DNA of 64,000 bases from positions 1,054,001 through 1,118,000 of the forward strand of contig NZ_AP018694.1 of assembly GCF_009689585.1 (NCBI RefSeq). Direction: 5' to 3'. A program made the position numbers and the translations under genes. The notes beneath the pieces are model-generated. The model was not told the origin of the DNA. It worked only from the letters and a program-made list of their open reading frames with translations, and searched no databases. This document shows, piece after piece, positions 27,149 through 34,586 of the stretch. How positions within the stretch are numbered: the stretch's first letter is position 1; each line of letters starts with the position of its first letter. Source of the stretch: Aquipluma nitroreducens (GTDB lineage Bacteria > Bacteroidota > Bacteroidia > Bacteroidales > Prolixibacteraceae).

Positions 27149-27738
27149 AAATAAGTCAGAAGTCAGAAGCCAGAAGTCAGAATAAAAAAGAGCTTGGAGC
27201 ATGGAGCATGGAGCTTTGGATTTCGGCCTTTACTGCGCTGAATGCTCCCTTCAACAGCTTCGCGCTCAGGGAGCGGCCATCCGGTCTTCGGTCTTCGGTC
27301 TTCGGTCTTCAAACCTGGTGCTTAATTCTATTTGGTTTGATACTCGCTTCCTGTCATTCAGGAACACAAAAAGCAACACCAAAGACTAAATCGGATGAAT
27401 CAGGAGTCGCTAAATTTGTCTTTTCCGAAGAAATCCATAATTTTGGTTCGCTTAACGCCGGAGAGATCGTATCTTTCACCTTTATTTTCAGAAACGAAGG
27501 AACAAAAACTTTAAGCATCACAGAAGTTGATTCTGGTTGTGGATGTACCGAAGTGAAGATAGAGAATAAAAATATTGCTCCGGGACAGGAAGGAAGAATT
27601 GAGGTAATTTACAACTCGGCGGGCGAAGTAGGACGGCAGTTAAAAACAATCACCTTGTTTTCGAACGCCGAAACAGCTCAGAAACAGCTCTATATAAAAG
27701 CAAATGTTACCAACGAGATAATTGAATTAAACAGTTAA
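27145..27738 (+). CDS. DUF1573 lipoprotein with repeat-derived N-terminus
   Basis: A 197-residue protein if read from the ATG that overlaps the nusB stop. The DUF1573 domain (about residues 85-190) has VDSGCGCTEVKI and an Ig-like end, ITLFSNAETAQKQLYIKANV. A lipobox LASC with Cys70 follows the hydrophobic stretch CLILFGLILASC. Residues about 4-57 are encoded by simple and palindromic repeats (27151-27313), so the signal peptide has an abnormally long leader. No nearer in-frame ATG exists. The role is unknown; DUF1573 proteins are abundant envelope proteins in this phylum. Confidence 0.75.
   Translation: MKISQKSEARSQNKKELGAWSMELWISAFTALNAPFNSFALRERPSGLRSSVFGLQTWCLILFGLILASCHSGTQKATPKTKSDESGVAKFVFSEEIHNFGSLNAGEIVSFTFIFRNEGTKTLSITEVDSGCGCTEVKIENKNIAPGQEGRIEVIYNSAGEVGRQLKTITLFSNAETAQKQLYIKANVTNEIIELNS
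27151..27313. repeat. Cluster of short repeats inside the DUF1573 gene 5' end
   Basis: Contains AGTCAGAAGTCAGAAG-type units (27152-27181), GGAGCATGGAGCATGGAGC (27197-27215), family B palindrome copy 2 (27244-27274) and four CGGTCTT units (27284-27311). These are intergenic-type repeats, yet here they are read in frame. Confidence 0.7.
27244..27274. repeat. Intergenic palindromic repeat, family B, copy 2
   Basis: Starts GCTCCCTTCAACAGCTTC and ends CAGGGAGC; its reverse complement matches 14393-14422. The outer stem is GCTCCCT/AGGGAGC. Confidence 0.68.
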
Positions 27739-27753
27739 ATTAAAAACATACAA

Positions 27754-28074
27754 ATGATGAATTATTTATTAATGGCTCAACCGGCTGCCGATGGCGCTCA
27801 GCCAAATCCAATTATGACATTCCTTCCGATGATTCTGATTATTGCAGTATTTTATTTTTTCATGATCAGACCTCAGATGAAGAAACAAAAAGAAGTTGCA
27901 GCGTTCCGTAACAGCCTCCAAAAAGGCGATAAAGTGGTTACCACTGGTGGTATTTACGGAAAAATTCTTGAATTGAAGGACAATTACGTGCTTCTTCAGG
28001 TTGACGACAACGTAAAAATCAGGGTTGATAAGTCTGCCCTGGTTAGAGATATGACTGACGTTCAGACGAAATAA
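27754..28074 (+). CDS. yajC: Preprotein translocase subunit YajC
   Basis: A 106-residue accessory subunit of the Sec translocon (SecDF-YajC). A single membrane helix, FLPMILIIAVFYFFMIRP (about residues 29-46), is followed by a KKQKE basic patch and the conserved cytoplasmic segment LQKGDKVVTTGGIYGKI. It starts 15 bases after the DUF1573 lipoprotein gene. A strong terminator-like hairpin follows at once. Confidence 0.95.
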   Translation: MMNYLLMAQPAADGAQPNPIMTFLPMILIIAVFYFFMIRPQMKKQKEVAAFRNSLQKGDKVVTTGGIYGKILELKDNYVLLQVDDNVKIRVDKSALVRDMTDVQTK

Positions 28075-28092
28075 AAGTTTAATCTGAAATAG

Positions 28093-28133
28093 AAATGGGT
28101 CGTCCCGAGTACTCGGGATCGACCCATTTTTTT
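28093..28133 (+). terminator. Terminator after yajC
   Basis: AAATGGGTCG and CGACCCATTT flank an inner CCCGAGTACTCGGG palindrome, followed by a T-run. The inner palindrome is of the TCCCGA...TCGGGA kind also seen at 46966-46981. It probably separates yajC from the ybbR-like gene. Confidence 0.82.
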
Positions 28134-28140
28134 ATATTTG
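28133..28140 (+). promoter_or_regulatory. -7 box before the ybbR-like gene
   Basis: TATATTTG is an exact TAnnTTTG match, six bases before the GTG at 28146 and partly overlapping the yajC terminator T-run. No -33 element is visible, so this may be chance. Confidence 0.3.
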
Positions 28141-28145
28141 ATGCC

Positions 28146-29141
28146 GTGAAGACAAACTGGGTATATAAATTAGTAAAATACCTGAAAAAGGTATATTTCA
28201 GAAACGACAAACGGGTGGCGGCCTATCTGGTTTGTGTTACTATTGCCACTGGGTTCTGGTTTCTGAATGCCCTGAGCAAAACTTATACCGTAGAAATTAT
28301 TGCACCTGTTGAGTATTACAACTTTCCGAACAATAAAACGTTTACCGGTAATCTGCCCGAGAAGGTTGAACTAACTGTAAGGGCACACGGGTTCACTATT
28401 CTGAGGCACGAGTTTAGTTTCTTACTGAGTCCCCTTTCGTTCAATGTAAACGAAATGACCAATAACCGGATGATGGAAAACAAGAAAACCAGCTTCGCTT
28501 TTCCAACACGTCAATTTCTAACCGAGTTATCGTACCAATTATCGAACGACATTGAGATCTTAAATATGAATCCCGATACTTTGTTTTTTAGTTTCGGGAA
28601 AATGACTCAAAAGCATGTTCGGGTTAAACCTGTAGTGAATGTTAATCTGAAAAAACAATTCCTTATTTCAGGTGAAATAACTACTGAGCCCAAAACAATT
28701 CTGGTTAATGGTCCAAAGGCCACACTGGATACTCTTCAGTTTGTTTACACCAAAGCGCTTGTATTTCACGCAGTTGATTTACCCATTCGTATTAAAGCTC
28801 AAATTAGTCCTGTAAAAGACCTTTTTTTTGATCCTCAATCCGTTGAATTGGCAATTCCGGTTGACGAATATACAGAAGCTCAGCAATCGGTTCCGGTAAT
28901 GTTGACCAACGAGCCCGGCAATGTGAAAATAAAGTTATTTCCGGCGAAAGTAAAAGTCTCCTTCCTGGTCGGATTGAGCCGATTTACCGAAATTCATCCT
29001 GAAGATTTTAAACTGGCAGTATCGTATTCCGACATTGAAGAAGGAATACAGCGCCTTCGGATTAAAATGGTTACAGCACCAGCCTTTCTCTACGATGTAA
29101 AAATTACTCCGGACGAGATTGAATATCTGATTGAAAACTAA
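28146..29141 (+). CDS. YbbR-like domain protein (CdaR-like)
   Basis: About 331 residues from a GTG start. A membrane helix near residues 27-45 (AYLVCVTIATGFWFLNALSK) is followed by three extracytoplasmic YbbR-like repeats. Visible repeat cores are LPEKVELTVRAHG and VNGPKATLDTLQFVYT. The family includes CdaR, regulator of diadenylate cyclase, but no cdaA gene is present here. An ATG at 28095 is rejected because it lies inside the yajC terminator hairpin. The coaE ATG follows four bases after the stop. Confidence 0.82.
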   Translation: MKTNWVYKLVKYLKKVYFRNDKRVAAYLVCVTIATGFWFLNALSKTYTVEIIAPVEYYNFPNNKTFTGNLPEKVELTVRAHGFTILRHEFSFLLSPLSFNVNEMTNNRMMENKKTSFAFPTRQFLTELSYQLSNDIEILNMNPDTLFFSFGKMTQKHVRVKPVVNVNLKKQFLISGEITTEPKTILVNGPKATLDTLQFVYTKALVFHAVDLPIRIKAQISPVKDLFFDPQSVELAIPVDEYTEAQQSVPVMLTNEPGNVKIKLFPAKVKVSFLVGLSRFTEIHPEDFKLAVSYSDIEEGIQRLRIKMVTAPAFLYDVKITPDEIEYLIEN

Positions 29142-29145
29142 CCGT

Positions 29146-29733
29146 ATGTTAAAAATTGGAATTACCGGAGGAATTGGAAGTGGAAAGAGTACTGTTTGCA
29201 GGGTTTTCTCTGTAATGGGCATTCCGGTTTTTGAAGCCGACAAGGTTGCCAGGAAACTCATGGATACTGATGAGGAAATACACGAAAAGCTTGTTCGTTT
29301 GTTCGGAGCAGCAGTTTACCTGCCCGATCAGACTGTCAACCGAAAATATCTGGCCGGAATTGTATTTAAAGATCCATCTTTGCTGGCAAAATTAAATGAG
29401 ATCGTTCATCCGGTGGTGCGAAAAACATTTTTCGATTGGTGCGAAAGGCAAAAATCACCTTATATCATTCACGAAGCCGCTATTTTATTCGAAAGTGGCT
29501 TTTATAAAATGATGGACAAAACCATTACCGTTGTAACCAACGAAGATGAACGAATACACCGGGTAATGAAACGCGATGGAATAACCATAGAATTGGTTAA
29601 AGAACGAATAAAGAATCAGTGGAGCGATGAAGAACGCATGAAATTAGCCGATTTTGTAATCGGCAATAACGATGATCAACTCATCATTCCACAAATCATA
29701 GAAATTGACAAAAAGATAAAAGCAAATGGCTAA
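29146..29733 (+). CDS. coaE: Dephospho-CoA kinase
   Basis: Last step of coenzyme A synthesis. The 195-residue protein has the P-loop GITGGIGSGKST at residues 5-16 and FEADKVAR, followed by the family segments HPVVRKTFFDW and IHEAAILFESG. The ATG at 29146 is chosen over a TTG at 29131 that lies inside the preceding ybbR-like gene. It overlaps the next gene by eight bases, showing translational coupling. Confidence 0.95.
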   Translation: MLKIGITGGIGSGKSTVCRVFSVMGIPVFEADKVARKLMDTDEEIHEKLVRLFGAAVYLPDQTVNRKYLAGIVFKDPSLLAKLNEIVHPVVRKTFFDWCERQKSPYIIHEAAILFESGFYKMMDKTITVVTNEDERIHRVMKRDGITIELVKERIKNQWSDEERMKLADFVIGNNDDQLIIPQIIEIDKKIKANG

Positions 29734-30457
29734 AGTAGGAAAATGGATTACAGGTGGTCTGGGATGGGCTATTTTCGGACCAATTGGAGGGATTTTAGGT
29801 TTTGTAGTCGGTTCAATGTTCGACAACACTGAAGTAATAACCGGACGTCAGGAATATCAACCCGGACAACCAACCACGAAAGGTGGTTATATTATGAGTC
29901 TGCTGGTTTTGGTTGCTGCCGTGATGAAAGCTGATGGAAAGGTTCTGAAATCGGAACTCGATTATACCAAAGAATTTTTTGTACGGTCTTTTGGCCCTGC
30001 AGCAGCGGGCGAAGCCATCAAAATATTGCGCGATCTGCTTCAGCAAAATATTCCGGTTACCGAGGTAAGCCAGCAGATCCGCAAAAATATGGATCACCCG
30101 TCGCGCTTACAACTGGTACATTTTCTCTTCGGAATAGCTGCTGCTGATGGTATTGTTCACGAATCAGAGCATCAACTGATTAAGCATATTGCCCAACAAA
30201 TGGGAATCAGCGAAAAAGATTACCAGTCTATCGAAGCCATGTTTGTGGCTGATACCGATGCCGCTTACAAAATTCTGGAAACAGAACCAACAGCTACCGA
30301 CGATGAACTGAAAAAGGCCTACCGCAAAATGGCCCTGAAATATCACCCTGATAAAGTTCATTATCTGGGAGAAGATGTTCAGAAAGGCGCCAATGAGAAA
30401 TTCCAGAGTGTAAACGAAGCCTGGGAAGTAATCAAGAAACAAAGAGGGATTGTTTAG
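29726..30457 (+). CDS. TerB-DnaJ domain protein (DjlA-like co-chaperone)
   Basis: A 243-residue protein. The glycine-rich N-terminal hydrophobic segment WITGGLGWAIFGPIGGILGF (residues 7-26) may be a membrane anchor. A TerB-like helical domain spans about residues 55-165. A C-terminal J domain follows (AYKILETEPTATDDELKKAY, then the HPD motif in LKYHPDK). This is the DjlA arrangement, which stimulates DnaK. It is translationally coupled to coaE and closed by a terminator. Confidence 0.87.
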   Translation: MAKVGKWITGGLGWAIFGPIGGILGFVVGSMFDNTEVITGRQEYQPGQPTTKGGYIMSLLVLVAAVMKADGKVLKSELDYTKEFFVRSFGPAAAGEAIKILRDLLQQNIPVTEVSQQIRKNMDHPSRLQLVHFLFGIAAADGIVHESEHQLIKHIAQQMGISEKDYQSIEAMFVADTDAAYKILETEPTATDDELKKAYRKMALKYHPDKVHYLGEDVQKGANEKFQSVNEAWEVIKKQRGIV

Positions 30458-30922
30458 ACTTGGTAAAAGTCATTAGAAATAACAGAAAAAGCTTGTAGAG
30501 ATAATCTGCAAGCTTTTTCTCATTATGGCAGTCGACCTACGCACGGTCGTCCAGATATATTAATACAATCAAATACTTGAAATTTTTGATTGTATGACTT
30601 AGCAATTCCATTTGCATTGCTCAAAATCCGATACTGATAGATCCAAATAGTTGAAAAATCTCCAATATTTATTTATACTGATTATAAATTAGATAGCCAA
30701 AAACTATATCAATATTATTCAATGAACAACTACACCACCTTTATATATTAGTAAATATATAGATTCATATATGTATTGTAAATATGTTAAATATTTTTCA
30801 ACATACTGATGTTTGTCAACGTCACGTTATAATGAAAAATATAAAATGTACATTTCACTTATAATTGCTTTATATCAGTAACATACAAGCAATAAATATG
30901 AACAAACTAAAAAATTAAGCAG
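30458..30922. other. AT-rich intergenic region before the cytochrome gene
   Basis: 465 bases holding one terminator (30484-30520) and then nearly 400 bases of AT-rich sequence with no supported gene. No confident promoter was found, although the length suggests regulatory sequence for the cytochrome gene. Confidence 0.5.
30484..30520 (+). terminator. Terminator of the coaE/TerB-DnaJ unit
   Basis: AGAAAAAGCTTG and CAAGCTTTTTCT form a 12-bp stem with a 13-base loop, 27 bases after the stop codon. Confidence 0.8.
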
Positions 30923-32287
30923 ATGGAAAAATTAAATTCAGGATGGAAAGTGGTGCTGCTTGTTTCATTGATTACATGGGGTTGTTCGAAACAAACAGTG
31001 GAAGATCAGACAGGGATATCAGATATTCCTACTGAAAAAGCCGCAGCAACGAGTAATGTAGTATTTGGTGGAACTAACACCTATGTTGTTTTTGCATGGA
31101 ATGATTTAGGCATGCACTGTCTGAATCCCACATATGACAAAATGGTGATTCTACCTCCTTACAACAATCTAAAAGTACAGGTAGTTAAAAGAGGAAAGGT
31201 ACCAACGGTTGTAACAACCGGTCTAACTGTATCTTATTCAATCGACAAAAACACGTTTTCAGCCGGAAAACAAGATTATGGTCAATTTTGGACCTATGCA
31301 AAGCAGCTTTTCAATGTAACACTAGCCCCAAACATTGGATTGACCGGAAATGGTCTTTCAGGAAAGATGAAAGCCGAAACCGGATTTTTTAGCGCTGAAG
31401 GTATCCCAGTGGTACCTGTCTATGACTCAGGTGTCAAAGATCCTTATCAACAAGCAACTATAACAGTAAAAGATGCCACAGGCAAAATTGTGGCCACCAC
31501 AAAAACAGTGATACCAACCTCGGATGAGATTAATTGTGCCAAATGTCACGGAGCAGATGCTTTTAACGATATTCTGACTAAACACGACAAGGCTCACGGA
31601 ACAAAGCTGATGGGTAGCAAGCCAGTTCTATGTGCCGGATGTCATGGTTCACCCGCCTTGGGAACAACTGGGCCTGGTAGTTCAGGCAAATACCTGTCGC
31701 AAGCAATACATGGCTACCATGCAACCAAAGGAGCTTCCTGTTACGACTGTCATCCGGGTGCAACCACAAAATGCAGCCGTAGCGCGCGTCACACTGCCGC
31801 CGATGGAAATTGTACGACTTGTCATGGTAGTATGGCCAATGTAGCTTCGACTATCGTTGCAGGAAGGGTTCCGTGGGTTGGTGAACCAAACTGCGTTAGC
31901 TGTCATAAAGGCGTAGCCGGTATAGATACAGGAACTACACTCTACAAAAATGCACATGGTCACGGAAATCTATTCTGCTCAGCCTGTCATGGTAGTCCAC
32001 ATGCCATGGTTCCTTCGCTGAATGCCAAGGACAATTACCAGGAATTACAATATCAGGGTTCAAACCGCCCGGTTAAATCGATTGGTAGCTGTGGAATCTG
32101 CCACAAAAGCTCCAGAGGCGGCGATGCAACGATTCAAGATTTTGCCGAAAAGCATGCAGGAACTTCTCCGCGTATAAAAATTGCGTGTCATACCTGTCAT
32201 ACTTCAATTACAACGGAGACAGCCAAATGGCCGCACTCTTTCCAATGGAAAGACTCAGGCGGTAATCCGCAAGGAGTTTCAGATTAA
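30923..32287 (+). CDS. Octaheme c-type cytochrome lipoprotein
   Basis: A 454-residue exported protein with eight CxxCH heme-binding motifs near residues 205, 237, 273, 297, 324, 352, 390 and 422. The N-terminus (VVLLVSLITWGC, Cys21) looks like a lipoprotein signal, with a relaxed lipobox. The heme-free domain at residues 50-195 has FAWNDLGMHCLNPTYDKM and ILPPYNNLKVQVV. The hemes indicate extracytoplasmic electron transfer. No reductase, quinol oxidase or cytochrome-maturation gene is in the window. It is not recognisable as hydroxylamine oxidoreductase or tetrathionate reductase. The gene is isolated. Confidence 0.85.
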   Translation: MEKLNSGWKVVLLVSLITWGCSKQTVEDQTGISDIPTEKAAATSNVVFGGTNTYVVFAWNDLGMHCLNPTYDKMVILPPYNNLKVQVVKRGKVPTVVTTGLTVSYSIDKNTFSAGKQDYGQFWTYAKQLFNVTLAPNIGLTGNGLSGKMKAETGFFSAEGIPVVPVYDSGVKDPYQQATITVKDATGKIVATTKTVIPTSDEINCAKCHGADAFNDILTKHDKAHGTKLMGSKPVLCAGCHGSPALGTTGPGSSGKYLSQAIHGYHATKGASCYDCHPGATTKCSRSARHTAADGNCTTCHGSMANVASTIVAGRVPWVGEPNCVSCHKGVAGIDTGTTLYKNAHGHGNLFCSACHGSPHAMVPSLNAKDNYQELQYQGSNRPVKSIGSCGICHKSSRGGDATIQDFAEKHAGTSPRIKIACHTCHTSITTETAKWPHSFQWKDSGGNPQGVSD

Positions 32288-32313
32288 TTCAAGCCAACCT
32301 GGAGAAGAAATGA

Positions 32314-32342
32314 GGTCGTCACAATACAAAATTGTGGCGGCC
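32314..32342 (+). terminator. Possible terminator after the cytochrome gene
   Basis: GGTCGTCACAAT and ATTGTGGCGGCC form a 12-bp stem in RNA with two G-U pairs and loop ACAAA. There is no clear T-run. It lies between convergent genes. Confidence 0.45.
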
Positions 32343-32425
32343 TATTCGTTATATGATTTCAAGATAATGATTCACCGACTGCTCCTAACTTTTGTTCTTT
32401 GCCAAATCGGCTGCAGCAGTTTCCA

Positions 32426-33502
32426 TTAAAGGTAAAAAGCCTGTCCTTCAGGAGCAAAATAAGGTCGATCGAAACTTGGGACACCACACACATCCTGCAC
32501 ATAGCCAAGTTTGTCCACCTTATCATTGGCGGCTTTCCGCATAATTTCGGTTGGTTTGAGATAGGAATGATCCAGATATCCGGCAGCCACACCCCTGAAA
32601 ATAGAATAGCAAAGCATTTGGCTCAGATTTACTTCTACAAAAGTATCCGGACGATTCACTACATCGTGAAATGCACCATCTGGCCTGAGATATTTCAGGC
32701 AACCATCAATCACATCACGAATATATCCGATCAGTAATTTCTTTTCTGCGGCCATCGAATCGGGCAACAATTTAAGTACGCGCGTCATTCCGGCGGCAGA
32801 CCATCCATTGCCAACACCCCAGTAATCTGTGCGGTTTAGTCGCTTTTTCTCATCGTCCCACATGTGCGAATACAATTTATCATGCTCGTTGTAGAGGTAT
32901 TTACGGTAACCTTCAATTTGTTTCATGGCTTCCTGAAATTCTCCTGCAGCAGCCAAAAATGGTGGCAACATGTAAGTGGCATCCGACCAGATTCCTTTTT
33001 GCGGCTCTTGTGTATGGTAAATAATTCCGTCGGAAGACTTATGATTGGTGGTTTTTATCACATTCAACATTTCATCGGCACCCTTTTGAAAGATCGGATC
33101 GTCTGTTTGTTTTGCAGCAAAAAGTACCACTTCGCCTACACTCGAACAATCGTTAATGGGCCCATTTCCTTTCAAAACAGAGAACCTACCCTTTTCTTGC
33201 CTGAGAATTGCTCCTCTTGCAAACGAAATTGCCAAATCCAGCTCTCCCATTTCGAGAAAAGCCTGAGCAACAGTGCCCTGTTCCCAATCGTACCGCTGCA
33301 TTCCAAGAGTTGCAATCTTCACGCGCTCAATACGATCTTTTAGTCCTGAAATGTCTTTCAAAAAAATAAGTCCTGATTGTTTCTTATCCTGAATTTCAAT
33401 AGGCAAAGTATTTCCAATTGCTGTTATTCCGGCTATACCAAGCGATGCGCTACCGGCGGCTTTCAGAAAATTTCTACGAGAGTTGGTTTCTTTCACGTTC
33501 AT
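32426..33502 (-). CDS. Glycoside hydrolase family 88/105 protein, Tat-exported
   Basis: A 358-residue (alpha/alpha)6-barrel enzyme of the unsaturated uronyl/rhamnogalacturonyl hydrolase group. It starts with a twin-arginine signal (SRRNFLKAAG, residues 8-17). Core motifs are RYDWEQGTVAQAFLEMG near residue 69, SSVGEVVLFA, and NRTDYWGVGNGWSAAG near residue 224. Such enzymes remove unsaturated uronic acids left by pectin or ulvan lyases. No lyase or SusCD genes are nearby, so it is an isolated carbohydrate gene here. The substrate is not determined. Confidence 0.8.
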   Translation of the reverse strand: MNVKETNSRRNFLKAAGSASLGIAGITAIGNTLPIEIQDKKQSGLIFLKDISGLKDRIERVKIATLGMQRYDWEQGTVAQAFLEMGELDLAISFARGAILRQEKGRFSVLKGNGPINDCSSVGEVVLFAAKQTDDPIFQKGADEMLNVIKTTNHKSSDGIIYHTQEPQKGIWSDATYMLPPFLAAAGEFQEAMKQIEGYRKYLYNEHDKLYSHMWDDEKKRLNRTDYWGVGNGWSAAGMTRVLKLLPDSMAAEKKLLIGYIRDVIDGCLKYLRPDGAFHDVVNRPDTFVEVNLSQMLCYSIFRGVAAGYLDHSYLKPTEIMRKAANDKVDKLGYVQDVCGVPSFDRPYFAPEGQAFYL

Positions 33503-33760
33503 AACTATTCGGTTTCGTTAAGTTCAGTACCCAAAATTAGTCATTTATTATACCGTACGGGCCATTCAATCTATAATTTCAGGAATTAATTGGTGGATTG
33601 GAAAAATTAATTTTCCTTTGTTCGTAAATTACCGAACAATCAAATAAAACCCTATTTCAGGCGATGAGAAGAAATAGATGAATTGCTGTACTTTAGGATA
33701 GTAATTGTATCGTAATCTGATTATTATCCATTAAATTTATAAGAACAAAAATCAACCAAA

Positions 33761-34534
33761 ATGAAGACAAAATCTCTCGGTTTTATTGGCGGAGGCAGAA
33801 TTACAAGGATTTTTCTGCAAGCCTTTGTAAATAAAAAAGCGATCTTCGAATCAATCTCAGTTTTCGATTCCAATCCAGAAACACTTCAAGAGCTGAAACA
33901 AAAGTTCCCATTCATCCAAGTTCTTGCCTCTGCGCCGGATGCTGCTAAGAAAGACGTTGTTTTTCTGGCTCTGCATCCTCCCGTTATTATGGAAATGCTG
34001 GAGAAAATCAAGGCTGAAATAACAGACCAAACCTTATTTATTTCGCTGGCGCCTAAAATCACTATTGCAAAAATGGCCGCTGTATTACCAAGCAATCAGA
34101 TTGTAAGGTTGATACCCAATGCAACTTCGGTCATCAACCACGGATACAATCCGGTAAGTTTTGCGCCTGAAATGTCTGAAATCCAGAAATGGTATATTCT
34201 TGAAATGCTGAACTTATTGGGGTACACCTTCGAGGCTGCTGAAGAGAAACTGGAAGCTTACGCCCTGTTGTCGGCCATGTTACCCACCTACTTTTGGTTT
34301 CAGTGGCACGAACTGGAAAAGATCGGCGCACAAATGGGACTTTCAGAAGCTGAATGCCGCGAAAGCATTTACGAAACTTTGAATGCCTCACTCAACACCA
34401 TGTACCACGCCGGAATGAAACCCGAAGAAGTAATGAACCTGATTCCGGTCAAACCAATCGGTGAAAATGAAGATCAGATCAAAGAAATTTATCAGGAAAA
34501 ATTGACAGGACTTTATCAGAAAATTAAACCATAA
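33761..34534 (+). CDS. Pyrroline-5-carboxylate reductase-like NAD(P) oxidoreductase
   Basis: A 257-residue protein with an N-terminal Rossmann fold (LGFIGGGRITRIFLQAF, residues 6-22) and LALHPPVIMEML near residue 68. A ProC-like helical dimerisation domain follows (YALLSAMLPTYFWFQWHELE). Overall it resembles ProC/F420-dependent oxidoreductases, but the C-terminal proline-site motif differs, so proline synthesis is not assured. It is a single gene, convergent with a beta-propeller gene. Confidence 0.75.
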   Translation: MKTKSLGFIGGGRITRIFLQAFVNKKAIFESISVFDSNPETLQELKQKFPFIQVLASAPDAAKKDVVFLALHPPVIMEMLEKIKAEITDQTLFISLAPKITIAKMAAVLPSNQIVRLIPNATSVINHGYNPVSFAPEMSEIQKWYILEMLNLLGYTFEAAEEKLEAYALLSAMLPTYFWFQWHELEKIGAQMGLSEAECRESIYETLNASLNTMYHAGMKPEEVMNLIPVKPIGENEDQIKEIYQEKLTGLYQKIKP

Positions 34535-34543
34535 AACTTCTGA

Positions 34544-34581
34544 TCAGGGATTCCGTCATAAGAATGCGATGGAATCCCTGA
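34544..34581. terminator. Stem-loop between convergent genes
   Basis: TCAGGGATTCC and GGAATCCCTGA form an 11-bp perfect stem with a 16-base loop. No T-run follows, so termination is likely but not certain. Confidence 0.55.
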
Positions 34582-34586
34582 ATAAT

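Noticed and set aside
28095-28145. Upstream start for the ybbR-like gene
   Set aside because: The ATG lies inside the yajC terminator hairpin; the first conserved residues follow the GTG at 28146.
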